From Ahaetulla prasina (taxonomy: Eukaryota; Chordata; Lepidosauria; Squamata; Colubridae): DNA of 64,000 bases. The position numbers and the translations under genes are program-made. Where the stretch lies: contig NC_080540.1 in assembly GCF_028640845.1 (NCBI RefSeq), forward strand, positions 162,881,438 to 162,945,437, given 5' to 3'. Positions 10,051 through 20,510 of the stretch are shown here, in pieces. Position 1 is the first letter of the stretch. Each line of letters begins with the position of its first letter. Below the pieces are notes generated by a model. It saw only the letters and a program-made list of their open reading frames with translations. It did not search any database and was not told the DNA's origin.

Positions 10051-12029
10051 ACAAATCAATGGGGATTTTGGCCATTTTGTGAAAGAACACTAACACTTTA
10101 TGAGCTATTATGTGAGAATGCAGAACCCTTGCAAAATCTGGCAATTAATTTGACAAGAGCACAGATACCATCTCGGATGTGCCACTTACAGATTTCCAGT
10201 TATGTGAACACATAATGTGGTTTGGCTGGTTTTGACTGGCACTGAGTCAATTCAGTGGTTGTGGTTGTCATTTATGATTTAGCATAATGTGTGGTAGATC
10301 CAACCACCATTCCTGCAGGCAACTAGAAGAGTTCAAATTTCAAAAAGGAAGGAGTTTATCTTGAGAAACCAATCAGATTTAAGATGCAAGATCGTCTGAG
10401 GTTCAGGCTTTATAGGGACTACTGATAATATTAGTCCTGGTAGGTTATATGATGGAGTACTCAGGTGACAAAATATCATTCTCATCCATGTTTACCTTTA
10501 AAATATGAACTCGTGGGGCCAAGCTGGCTGATGATGCAGAGATCAGGCAGAGGAGGAAACAGATATAGTCTGGCTTGTTGGAAATTCTAGTTAAAGACAG
10601 ATTTCCTTTGTACTTTGCAACCAGATAAAACATTTAATCATGCAATCCAGCACCAGCAATTTGAATGATATTTAATCATACAACCCAGCACCAGCAATTT
10701 TGAGTGATATACCTAGAAACAGTTTCACCGTGTAATCTGTGGATGGTGTTTGCAGGCAACGCTAGAGAATTCAAATCCCAGGCAGGAATGTAAAAAGTGC
10801 TAGGACGGATCAGAAAAACCATCCATCTAGTTCATAATTCTGTCTAGTGACAGTGATCAGCCAATTAATTCAGAGAAATTAACAAGTAGACCCATTGCCA
10901 GACTTGCATGGATCTGCAAACATGTACAAATACTCATCCATCCACTGGAGTTGAAATCAATTATCCTTAAGTTGAATGCGCTTGCCAGAATTAACTTTAT
11001 AATTCAAGGAACTTGATACACATATAACACAGACCACATATCCTAGACCCGTGTTTCTCAATCTTGGTAACTTTAAGATGTATGGACCAACTCCCAGAAT
11101 TCCCCAGCTGGTATGACGTCCACAAAGTTGCCATGGCTGAGAGATTGCACTAGACAGATTTATCCCTTCCTCCTAGTAATCTTGTGGACCTGTTTCCTAC
11201 AGTAGAAGATCAGTGATTTTCAACGAGGATCCTAAAACAGTGGTTTATGGAAGGAGGGAACGTGGCTGAATCTGCTTTTTCCTGTTGTTGCTGCTGGTAT
11301 CAATAACTAGGGATAGGTTTTCCTCCAGCCAGTTCATCAAGTTGACCAGCTTTTTGGCAGGAAAAGCAGGTGGCGTCCCTTGCAGCTTTGCACTCTTAGT
11401 ACCCCAGCACTGCTTGTCTAGAAGCAATGTTAAATCAACAAGTCTCCTCCAGTCTTATCTACATCTGAGCAATTATTTGAATTTTTGAAACTCTTCTGAA
11501 TGTTGAATTTGTATAAAGTTTTGTATGAACTTTCCCACTATCTCCATCACCTCTTAACCTTGTCTTCAGTTCTACTACAGATTGCTAGCTAGTTTTCCCA
11601 AGACGGATAACAACTATTCCAAAGGGAGTATCAACACTCACAACAGATGTCCATTTTGTGCATACCATTGTATGCAGTAAACTTTCACCCTAGGTTGCTG
11701 CTGACGCTGATGATGTATAGTTGTTACAAAAATTCAGAACGGTTTGAGGTGATGTTTGTTTCTAACTCAGAATTCATTTTCAGAATTGTTTCAAAGCAAG
11801 TCGAGATCCTCCTTCCCCAAAGAGATTGCTTATGAGAGCCTAAATCCACCCTACCACATAAACTTATATCATAATGAATGCAAGATCTAAGCTCAAATCT
11901 CACCCAGTCTTCAACTTTAATATTTTTTTTTCTAAATTAAAGATCCTCAGTGTGAATGTAAACTCTGTGTTTACTCATTTTCTTATCGAATGCCTACCTC
12001 CTGTTCCACATGTCCCATGATAATGTTGT
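10051..12029. other. Mostly unannotated sequence
   Basis: No gene seen. It holds a degenerate foldback at 11049-11147 and a short tandem duplication of about 36 bp at 10638-10712 (CAGCACCAGCAATTT in both units). Confidence 0.4.
11049..11147. mobile_element. Degenerate hAT foldback MITE (H1)
   Basis: Contains TTCTCAATCTTGGTAACTTT and ACTCCCAGAATTCCCCAGC, as in the H1 copies. The flanks TCCTAGAC and CACTAGAC form a plausible imperfect 8-bp duplication. The right arm is partly deleted. Confidence 0.55.
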
Positions 12030-12232
12030 AGGATCCAATTTGAGTCGGTCACCAGGACCAGAGGTTTTGTCTTTTGAGCTTTTGGATTCATCCTGGAGGC
12101 CATCTTCAGGGAGCTTCTCTCTAGCCAGAAGTTAGGCTAGAAAGAAGTTCCCTGAAGATAGGGTCCTGCACTAGTCCAAAAGCTTGGAAGACAAAACCTC
12201 TGGTCCTGGTGACTGATCCAGATTGGATTCTG
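12030..12232. repeat. Long foldback repeat, about 100-bp arms
   Basis: An imperfect inverted repeat spans nearly the whole segment. GTCACCAGGACCAGAGGTTT on the left mirrors AAACCTCTGGTCCTGGTGAC on the right, and the inner arms GCCATCTTCAGGGAGCTTCT and CCCTGAAGATAGG also pair. A transcript would fold into a single long hairpin. I do not recognise a family name. Confidence 0.75.
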
Positions 12233-12389
12233 AAAAGATGATTTTGTCATATTGTTTCGGAAGAGGAATTACCATATCTAAACATGTTCTGCCCTTGCTC
12301 AGTACAAAGACAGATAATGATTTTGTATAGAGGAGAGGCAGAGCCAAAACATGATGATGATGGTGATGATGGAGGAGGAGAAGGAGAAG

Positions 12390-12690
12390 AAGTAGGAGAA
12401 GAAGTCCATTCAGTCACATTTGACTCTTGGCAATTCTATGGGCCAGGTCTTTCCACATCTTCCAATCTCGCACTATTGCTTTGAGTTGTTCTTTGCTCTG
12501 GCTGCTGTCAGCTTTGATGGTGTCCAGCCACTGTTGGCAGCCTCGTTTCCTTTCACAGCTAACGCTTCCAAACATAATTGCTTTCTCCAATGAATTCCCT
12601 TGCATGACATTGCCAAAATAAGTGAGACGCAGGTTTGTGATTTTGTCTTCTGGTGACATGTCTGGTGCTATGCCTTCCAGAGCCAAAACA
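12390..12690 (-). pseudogene. BovB/RTE LINE ORF2 C-terminal fragment
   Basis: About 90 minus-strand codons (12414-12686) resemble the C-terminus of BovB-type RTE LINEs: TYFGNVMQGNSLEKAIMFG, then a basic stretch, WLDTIKADS, and a final W..LAHRIAKS-like end. The catalytic RT is absent. A purine-rich run (GATGATGG then GGAGAA units) lies just downstream of the fragment at about 12352-12405. BovB is abundant in squamates, which suits the nearby Sauria SINEs. Confidence 0.7.
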
Positions 12691-12909
12691 TAATTGCAAC
12701 CAAACCAGGGTTTTGCATCTCAAGTGAAGATATATTTTTAAGGAGAAACCATTCACAGTGAGTGATGAGATACAAAACAATGCACATAAATACATGTGAA
12801 TTATCCTCAGATTACTTCCACCGTACTTAAAATACCCTCGTGCAGGGAGAATATGTTCCATGCTTATAGGATCCACTCTCTTTTGGGTTTTCTACTCCTG
12901 GCAAACTAT

Positions 12910-13047
12910 TACCATGTTTCCCCAAAAATAAGACCTTGTCTTATATTTTTTTGAACCCTGAAATAAGTGCTTGGCTTTATTGCCATGTGCTTAAAAGCCC
13001 GATTGGGCTTATTATCAGGGGATGTCCTATTTGGGGGAAACAGGGTA
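12910..13047. mobile_element. TA-flanked MITE, family M2
   Basis: Ends TACCATGTTTCCCC and GGGGGAAACAGGGTA are inverted repeats with TA at both sides. The inner sequence contains AATAAGACC and AATAAGTGCTTGG. Other copies are at 62662-62800 and, as a right half only, at 61244-61317. Probably a mariner-type non-autonomous element. Confidence 0.7.
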
Positions 13048-14222
13048 CATAAAGTTGGAGAAAAAGAACCCAAACTCCAAATGGCAACAGCAAACAATAT
13101 CTTAAATGTAGCATCATACAGGACATTTTCCCCCATATTGCTGGCATTACATGTGTGTATCTTGTAAATGTTGGAAAAAGGGGAAGGACAGATGGATCCT
13201 TCAGATACAGTCCACATTTTCTCACTGGTCAGACTAAATTTGTCAGATGATTTGTGACTTTTGGAGAATGGAAGGTGCAGGTTTGGGAAATAGTCCAGAA
13301 TGACCTAAAGGAATATTCTCTTAAAGAGTGAAGATCAATATGGTGACTAGCTGCTTATTTATGTTATGAATTTTCTTGTTGTATATTTGAAACAAAGAAT
13401 TATTAAATGTTTATTCTGTGAATGCACAAGAAGATATGCTAACACCCATGCAGCAAGTTGTAAATGGTTTTGATTGATTTGATGAGGTTTTTTTTATATT
13501 AAAAATAAATAAAAAATTTCTCAAAAAAAAGTGTAAAAAGGTGTGACACTTATTTGTTTTTTTTTCTGGCTTATTTCAAAGAATAGACATTTTCATTGAC
13601 AGCAATGGTTGCAGATCTACAGCTATTTAACTCATCTCTGTGGTAATAACTTGTTGGTTTCAAGCCACAGAGATCAGGATGAACTATTGGAGCCTCTGCA
13701 CTGCCATCTGTTGGTGGGGGAAGGTTCTCTGCAGGAAGGCACCCAATTCAGTGTATGTATTGCATGCACAAGATGGATTGCAATGCATCCAGATTCCTGC
13801 ATCGGCATGAATCACACAAGGGTGCCTAACTTATTTCTTGAGCCATAATATGATTTCCTGGCTTGCGGCTTAGTGTGATATTTAATCTACTCATTGTGGT
13901 TTAGTGTTCTATGTGAACATGACTCAGGGAAAAAATGATTTAAAAATAGTTTAATGGGTGAACCCAGCATTGTTTACAATCCTTCAATTAAATACTGGCA
14001 TATCTAGAACCTGGCTGAAAAAATCTCTACTCAGAAATTATGGTTGGTTTCCTAGTGTTCAGCCATGTATCTAAATAGAAACCCACAATTTCTGATTCAA
14101 GTCAGACGACACTGTTCTGGATTTAGTGCACACAATGTTGCCTCAAATAGACATAGGGAAATGTCTCTGATGAAAGAACCAGAAGAGACATAAAAGGCTT
14201 TTCACTGTTTCTAACATTAGAC
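13048..14222. other. Unannotated sequence
   Basis: No gene or repeat recognised. An A/T-rich stretch lies at 13480-13530. Confidence 0.35.
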
Positions 14223-14372
14223 CAGGGGTGTTCAAACTTGGCCCCTTGAAGAGTGGTGGACTTCAACTCCCAGAACTCCCCAGCCAGCATAAGCTATATA
14301 TATGAGCAAGTTGCTGGCTGGAGAATTCTGGAAGTTGACCACTCTTCAAGAGGCCAAGTTTGGACAACCCTG
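14223..14372. mobile_element. hAT foldback MITE (H1-related)
   Basis: 150-bp inverted repeat, left end CAGGGGTGTTCAAACTTGG, right end CCAAGTTTGGACAACCCTG. Flanks CATTAGAC and AATTAGAC form an 8-bp duplication with one mismatch. The centre holds a TATATATA spacer. Confidence 0.8.
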
Positions 14373-14929
14373 AATTAGACAATGGGGTTAAGTCAGAAAT
14401 CGTTTCTGATCTACTGAAAATTACACAGATATCTGTCAGTAGAACCCCATCTTCCTTCTATAGTACTTCTCTCTGTCCTTCTGTTTTGAGGAATACTGTG
14501 ATCTTTGTAACATTTCATGTCTATAGACCATTTTATATGCATGCTGTTGTGCATAGTTTTTCTGTATGAATGAGCATCCTACATGTTATGATATTTTAAA
14601 AATAAGTCTAGTTAGGAAATGGTCGGTAGTGATGACAGCAAGCTTCCCTGTTGCTGTACCCAATCCTTTTTTAAAACAAAAGAAAAGGATTCCCAAGTCG
14701 TCCCCCTTCTGTGTCAGGATGTGGCAGAGAATGGGAGCAGCTTTGGGGTTCACTGGTTGTAGAAGCATGCAATGAAGCTGCATCTCCAAATGTCTACTCC
14801 GTCCCTACTATTCCTTGAAAGAGGGAACCATTGGCTCACAAACCACTATTGTGGCTTTCTGGCTTTTTAAAGGCTTCTTGTCACCTGCCTCCTGAAGAAA
14901 CTCAGCAGGAAGGTGGTGAGAGAGGCTTA
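14373..14929. other. Unannotated sequence
   Basis: No repeat or coding motif recognised. Confidence 0.35.
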
Positions 14930-15203
14930 AGAGGGGCCTCTGTGGCTCAGGCTGCTAATGCAGTCTGTTATTAACAGCAGCTGCCTGCAATTACTGCAGG
15001 TTCTAGTCCCACCAGGCCCAAGGTTGATTCAGCCTTCCATCCTTTATAAGGTAGGTAAAATGAGGACCCAGATTGTTGGGGGCAATAAGTTGACTTTGTA
15101 TATAAATATACAAATAGAATGAAGACTATTGCTAACATAGTGTAAGCCGCCCTGAGTCTTCGGAGAAGGGCGGGATATAAATGCAAATAATAATAAAAAA
15201 AAA
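14930..15203 (+). mobile_element. tRNA-derived SINE, type A, reference copy
   Basis: Complete copy: head GGGGCCTCTGTGGCTCAGG, B-box-like GGTTCTAGTCC, shared core with GGTAAAATGAGGACCCAG, and tail GCCGCCCTGAGTCTTCGGAG with hairpin partner AAGGGCGGG, ending in (AATA)n. The head resembles a tRNA but carries no intact cloverleaf, so it is not a tRNA gene. Confidence 0.85.
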
Positions 15204-18079
15204 GAACGGCCAGGACATTGGAGAATTTGGATGGTGCAGAAATTCAATAGGCAGTTCATAAGCAAAGAAGAGGACAGGCTGATAGACTCTTGAAGCTAAA
15301 GAGATCTTCCTTAAACCAGGCTTTAATCTGATGCAGAATTAATGGCTTTTCCCTATAGAATCATACATTTTCTTATTTATTTTAAACATGCCTTTATCTT
15401 TCTTATCTAAAGCAGTATTTGATTTGAGTTCAGACTTGCTTAGTCTGAAGCTATTTTTGTCAAAGATCTGCTTCAGAGCTGGTTAAGCTATTCTCTCATC
15501 TAAAACAGGAGCCCCTTCCTTATCCATAAAAGGTTTTATTCCAGAATCTTATTGCTCCACTCTGCCAAGATAGTAAAAAACAACAACAACAAACAATAAA
15601 AATATTGTGCCACCAGACTTCTTGTATTCTTCAGGAGGAAGAGAATTTATAGGACAATCTAGAGAAAGAAACACATCTGTCTTTGGTGAAACACACACTT
15701 GTTATTTAGTAAAAATTCATGATGTAAACATGTTTATACATTAGGTAAAATATAAGGCAAACAGGGAAAAGCAAAACAGTTTTAAGGTTTTTTTTCTGAC
15801 CACAGATGAGCTTTTAGTCAACCTGAGATAGAGGAATGAAGGCAAAATTCTTTTTTTACTTGAGTCTAATTTACCATTTGCTATAAATGACAGCTAGAGT
15901 AAACTGGTAGGAAAGCTGTTCCAGACAGTGAAATCTTTGAGAAATATGCATGAGGATACATGAAAGCCAGTCATTTTCTCCACTCCAATGAATTAAAAAA
16001 AAGAAGAAAAAAAAAGAAGCATGGTTGCCATCCAAAAGCAAGGCTTAGGGCTGCGCTTCAGCAATTCCATTAGTCTGAAGAGGTTTCTGCACAAGCTCCA
16101 CATAGATGCAGACCCCCCCACCCCCATCCCTCTGACAGCTAGTGAAACTGCTGGATGAAGTTCAAATGCAAAGCATCTTGACGAAGCAGACTGTATCGCC
16201 TCTGCATTGCGAGAAGGCAAACTGTCTCCACTGCGGGAAGCAGTATTGCCAACTTGAAATGCAGCTGCCTCAAATCCTCCGGACCAGATTCACAAGGGTT
16301 GAGCGATCCTCCCTTTCCACTAACTGGAGGTGGCAGTTTTGACAAGGCTGCAAAATTCTTCTCGGTGTGCAGATGACGAATTTTAAGGTTCAGTTAGGGC
16401 CCATTTTCTGGTTGTGCCCCCAGTAAACCATGCCGATGCTGAAAATATTGCAAAGGCCCCTGGGGAGGGGGAAAATGTCTTTTGGATTCAGGGCTCACCT
16501 TTATAGAGAATTCTGTGGTTTTTATCTCAGGTAATGCCTCCATCCTTATTGTCAAAGCCAGTGGCATTCCACAGCTTCTACAGAAGAAACAAACAGGGGC
16601 AAGCAAAATATCGCACTGGCTATACACATCATTTACCAAATCGAACAGCCAAAATTGGATCAAAGAGGTGGGGGGTTTTTTGATCCAATTTTTTTTTTAT
16701 CATGGATCATCTGGTGGACCTCTATTAACATTTTAAAGAAGTATGCCATTTAAAAAGGATTTGTTTCACAAGACACAGTTATCTCATTTTATAAAGTAAC
16801 ACTTAGAATGTCCTCCAATGTGCTACAATTCAATGGTTCAGCACATCTATTATATCGGGGGGAGGGGGGGGATCCTGAATATTTGAGAGGTCATGAAATG
16901 TTATTTAGTAACTCACCGTGGTGATGATTTAAAAAAATGCCCAAAATAGGAGAGATAAGACATCTGTAACGTGCGAAGAGAGATTAACAAATATATTCAA
17001 GGTTCAGTTGCTAAATGGCGTGCTGTGTTTCTGCCTACAATTATACTTTATTTTCAAGAACTTCAATATGTTGCTTCAGCATGAAGAACCAGTGATCCAC
17101 AGATTGTATCCTACCATGAATCTCTATGTAGGATGCTTTATTAAACCATTGATCATACTTGAGAACAAAGATGATGTATAATGTCTGTTGATATCACCAA
17201 GGAAGATATTCAGATATCAGGCCAAGACTTGGAATTCTGCCATAACACCATCTGTTCCATTTGCTAATCATTCCCCATGCATTTTAAACCCAACTAGCAA
17301 TTCCTCCACTATGAAACCCGCCCCCCCCCCATTTTATCCTTACCATCCACCATCCAAATTGCGTTTAGCATGGTTTTGAGCTTCATAGGAAGCACCTCCA
17401 GCCAATCATTACTCAGTCCAAACTAGCCAACAGCTGAGGTCTGAGAACACCAGCCAATTATTGTTCACTTTCGGCTTCAAACATGCCGGTTGCCAAGTTC
17501 ACTTCCCCCCCTCCCCAAGTGGCTGGATGAAACAAAGAGATAGAAAATAAATGAAAAAAAGAGGTTTACCATTGGCACTGTTCTAGCAAGTCGCGTGTTG
17601 TACGTTCTTGAAAAATCTGAAAATCAGTGTAGCAAGCTGAATTTGAAGATGATGCCCGCACGGCCCACCCCGCCAAGCTGGAATCAGGAAAACAGTATTG
17701 GAATGGGAAAGAGATGGTCCTTGCATGTCAGTCTGTTCAATGAGAAAGAGAGCATCCCCAGAGACAAGTTGGCATTGCTGGAATGCAAACTTCATTCATA
17801 GGAGAAGCATATAAAAAGTAGCTTGTTTTTAAGGTGGACAGGGGAATCAGAATGTTTAGAGCGGTGGTGTTTGATCACCGGATTTCTGTTCATGTCATGA
17901 AAAAGGAAGGACTGAAATGCAGTAACAGTAAGGCTTTTATTGATAGGCTTTGCTGCATTGCAGTTGATTGAGAAAGTTGGGTCTTGATGGATCGTTTAAG
18001 ATCGCCAAATTCCATGCTGAAACAAGGAGATGTTATTGAAAGATCCTGCTGTATGTATATACAGTGGGGTTTTTTTCCC
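15204..18079. other. Unannotated low-repeat sequence
   Basis: I see no transposon in this 2.9 kb. A 201-bp open stretch at 16142-16342, preceded by a pyrimidine-rich tract ending CTGACAG, is the only exon-like signal and is weak. A C-run lies at about 17320. Confidence 0.35.
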
Positions 18080-18375
18080 TATCAAAGCAACCTGGTCTAC
18101 CCAAATATGGGAGGGAGCATACTGCTTCCCTTTCGCCTTTCAGCCCCAATCCAGGAGCCCTCACAGGCAGTCGCTTTCGTGACAAACTATTTTGGGTTAA
18201 ATTTATATTTACTGACAAATAAATAAAGGGAGACTAGTATAGATCTATTTCAAGCTATTTAGTTCTCATCAGCTAGCCAAACCCTTCTGGGATTCGAATC
18301 TGGGCTTGCTTGCATATTAGGCGAAAGAGAAGCAGTATGCTCCTTCCCATATTTGGGTAGACCAGGTTGCTTCGA
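18080..18375. repeat. Inverted repeat, about 62-bp arms
   Basis: Left arm 18080-18141 (AGCAACCTGGTCTACCCAAA in it) mirrors the right arm 18314-18375 (TTTGGGTAGACCAGGTTGCT) with few mismatches. The spacer holds a minus-strand tRNA-SINE end. Transcribed, it would form a long stem. Confidence 0.8.
18197..18316 (-). mobile_element. tRNA-derived SINE (type T), minus copy
   Basis: The minus strand reads CCTAATATGCAAGCAAGCCC, a B-box-like GATTCGAATCCCAG, GAACTAAATAGCTTGAAATA and a tail CTCCCTTTATTTATTTGTC. It is nearly identical to the plus copy at 18424-18597 and lacks its 5' head. Confidence 0.7.
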
Positions 18376-18423
18376 TAGGAAAAAAAAACCCACTTAATCT
18401 CTCCCCTGGTGCAGTTGACAAAG

Positions 18424-18597
18424 CAAGGAGAACCTGTGGCTAAGAGGTTAATACGTCTGCCTAATATGCAAGCAAGCTCAGGTTTGAATCCCAGAAGGGC
18501 ATGTCTAGCTGAGGAGAACTAAATAGCTTGAAATAGATCTATATTAGTCTCCCTTTATTTATTTGTCAGTAAATATAAATTTAACCCAATATATATA
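18424..18597 (+). mobile_element. tRNA-derived SINE (type T), plus copy
   Basis: Head AACCTGTGGCTAAGAGGTTA fits a Pol III A box (TGGCTAAGAGG), followed by a B-box-like GGTTTGAATCC at about 18482. The body has AATAGCTTGAAATAGATC and the tail CTCCCTTTATTTATTTGTC. It is distinct in sequence from the Sauria and type A/B SINEs of this window. I do not know a published name. Confidence 0.65.
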
Positions 18598-19311
18598 TAA
18601 ACTGTATATATATATATAGCCACATGCATACAGTCTAATTCCACAGAAGTGGTAATTGTGCTTGAACCTATAGGGGCAAGCTGACTGCTACAGACATTTT
18701 TTGGGAACCATTTAGGACTTGCTACCACAGAGCAAACAAAATGATCTTTACGTGGAGTTCACATGGTATCAAACTTCCCCAGTTCTACAGTACCTGCCAT
18801 ATGTTGTGGGTAAAGAAGGATCGATCCATTTTGGCATCAACTATGCGAATGAGAAGTTCTAACTAATGGACAAGCACAGTTTCCAGAATGTTTTTGTTTG
18901 CTGAAATATGCGTTCTTCATCCCAAACAGTACAATAATGATTTCTGTGAAAATATGTCCAGCCTGGTTAAAAAAAAAATGCAATCAAGGTCAGCAGAAAG
19001 TCACAAAGCAACTGAAGCCTATGCAGGATACACAGGAATTAGTAATACTTTTTGGGGAATCATAGTATCCAAAATCAATACATTCAAGACATACAACCGT
19101 GCTGAATGATCACCAGTCACTGATTTAACCCGCAAAGAAAAATCTGCTAAATATATCTATTTGCAGGCAAGGAAAGAAACTTCTTAAGGTTTTGGAATGA
19201 CAAATTATACGGTACTTCTGACTTTGTGAATTCTCATGCTTTATTTAAATGCATTTCTGGTTTTGGAGTTAGAAGAAGACCATTCTAACACTATCAGATA
19301 TTGTCTCAGAT
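18598..19311. other. Unannotated sequence
   Basis: A short (TA)n run at about 18605-18618; otherwise nothing recognised. Confidence 0.35.
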
Positions 19312-19475
19312 CCAGTTGTCAATGGCAGGCTGACTCTGCTCACTGCCAGGAGTTCGATTCTCACTGGCTCAAGGTTGACTCAACCTTTCATCCTTCCAAG
19401 GTCGGTAAAATGAGGATCCAGATTGTAAACCCCTTAGAGAGGGCTGTGAAGTGATGCATAAGTCTAAGTGCATTT
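19312..19475 (+). mobile_element. MIR-like SINE, type B, partial
   Basis: Contains GCTCAAGGTTGACTCAACCT, the core GGTAAAATGAGGATCCAGAT and a tail ACCCCTTAGAGAGGGCTGTG. The segment between core and tail is shortened relative to the copy at 34958-35188. Confidence 0.7.
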
Positions 19476-20239
19476 AGATCTAACCATTAGATCTAACATA
19501 CATTCTTTTGAGGAAAAGAATGTATGTTGAGAAGGAGATTTTGTGCACTGTGGGATGCACGACGCATAGCCATAACCATGTCCTTATTTTAGATTCTGAA
19601 ATATTGCAAACTATAGTAAGGCCAGTTAGACTGCAGGAAGAAAAGAGCTCTCAAACGTGCTCTACAGTATAAAGCAGCATCTTCTAATCTGGTGCCCTTC
19701 AGATATGCTGGATTACAACCTTCATTATTCCCAGCCTAGATGAGCCCTGAAATCCAGCATATATAGGTCATCCCACTGGAGAAGGTTATTACACAGAATA
19801 GTAAAAAAACAACAACAACGAGGGGATTCTTAGCTAAATTCATACTAAAATCCAGTGGGGGAAAAAAACGATACTTCTGTCTCATCTTATTTATTCATTG
19901 CTTACACTCTACCCTACTGTAATAATTAAGATGAGCAGTATTGAGCCCAATATAAAGGAACGATTAAATGTTTTGATACAGAAACAGTGGCTAAAACTGC
20001 ATGCCAAGATCCCGGCGCAAGAAATCTCAGTCTTTGTGTAAGAACTACAAATCCCCCCCCCCCATAAAAGACACCACAAAAGTTGTTATTGTGAGTGGGC
20101 AGGAAGGAAATCGATCTCTACAATAGGGATGTTACTGTTTATACTCTAAAGGGCAGCTATATGCCCTACCGAATATTTTGTAAAGCTCTTCCATGTTTAT
20201 CCAGTAAAACGTAAAAAAATGAAAAAGCAACCTTTGCAT
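19476..20239. other. Unannotated, with a faint MITE-like segment
   Basis: 19672-19795 (GGTGCCCTTCAGATATGCTG ... AATCCAGCATATATAGGTCA) looks like a decayed inverted-repeat element, but I cannot assign it. A C-run lies at 20054-20063. Confidence 0.35.
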
Positions 20240-20510
20240 AAGGAGAGGTTCTAACAAGTTTTTTTTTTATATTGACAGTGAGAGCAATCAACCCATGGAA
20301 CAGCTTGCCTTCAGAAGTTGTGGGAGCTTCATTACTGGAAGCTTTCAAGAAGTGACTGGACTGCCATCTGTCAGAAATGGTTTAGGGTCTGGCTGAGGAA
20401 TTCTGGGAGTTGAAGTCCACAAGTCTTCAAGTTGCCAAGGTTGGAGACCCCTGGGTTAGATGATCTACAAGGTCCCTTCCAATTCAGTTAATCTGTTAAA
20501 ATTCATCCAA
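20240..20510 (+). mobile_element. CR1 LINE 3' end, carrying half a hAT MITE
   Basis: CR1 terminal motifs ATGGAACAGCTTGCCTTCAG and TACAAGGTCCCTTCCAATTC flank half of an H1 foldback at 20389-20453. The short CR1 stretch just before the usual GGACTAGA site is missing. Confidence 0.75.
20389..20453. mobile_element. H1 foldback, right half only
   Basis: Only the right arm is present, GGCTGAGGAATTCTGGGAG to GGTTGGAGACCCCTG. The left arm and adjoining CR1 bases are deleted. Palindromes are prone to such deletions during replication. Confidence 0.75.

Noticed and set aside
12352..12405. Acidic repeat peptide (Asp/Gly/Glu runs)
   Set aside because: It comes from a GAT/GGA purine-rich simple repeat beside the BovB fragment.
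14930..15010. Possible tRNA gene
   Set aside because: A and B boxes belong to the SINE head; no intact cloverleaf, and the same head recurs in several SINE copies.
18424..18500. Possible tRNA gene with A and B boxes
   Set aside because: It is followed by a SINE body and tail repeated at 18197-18316 in reverse, so it is a SINE head.
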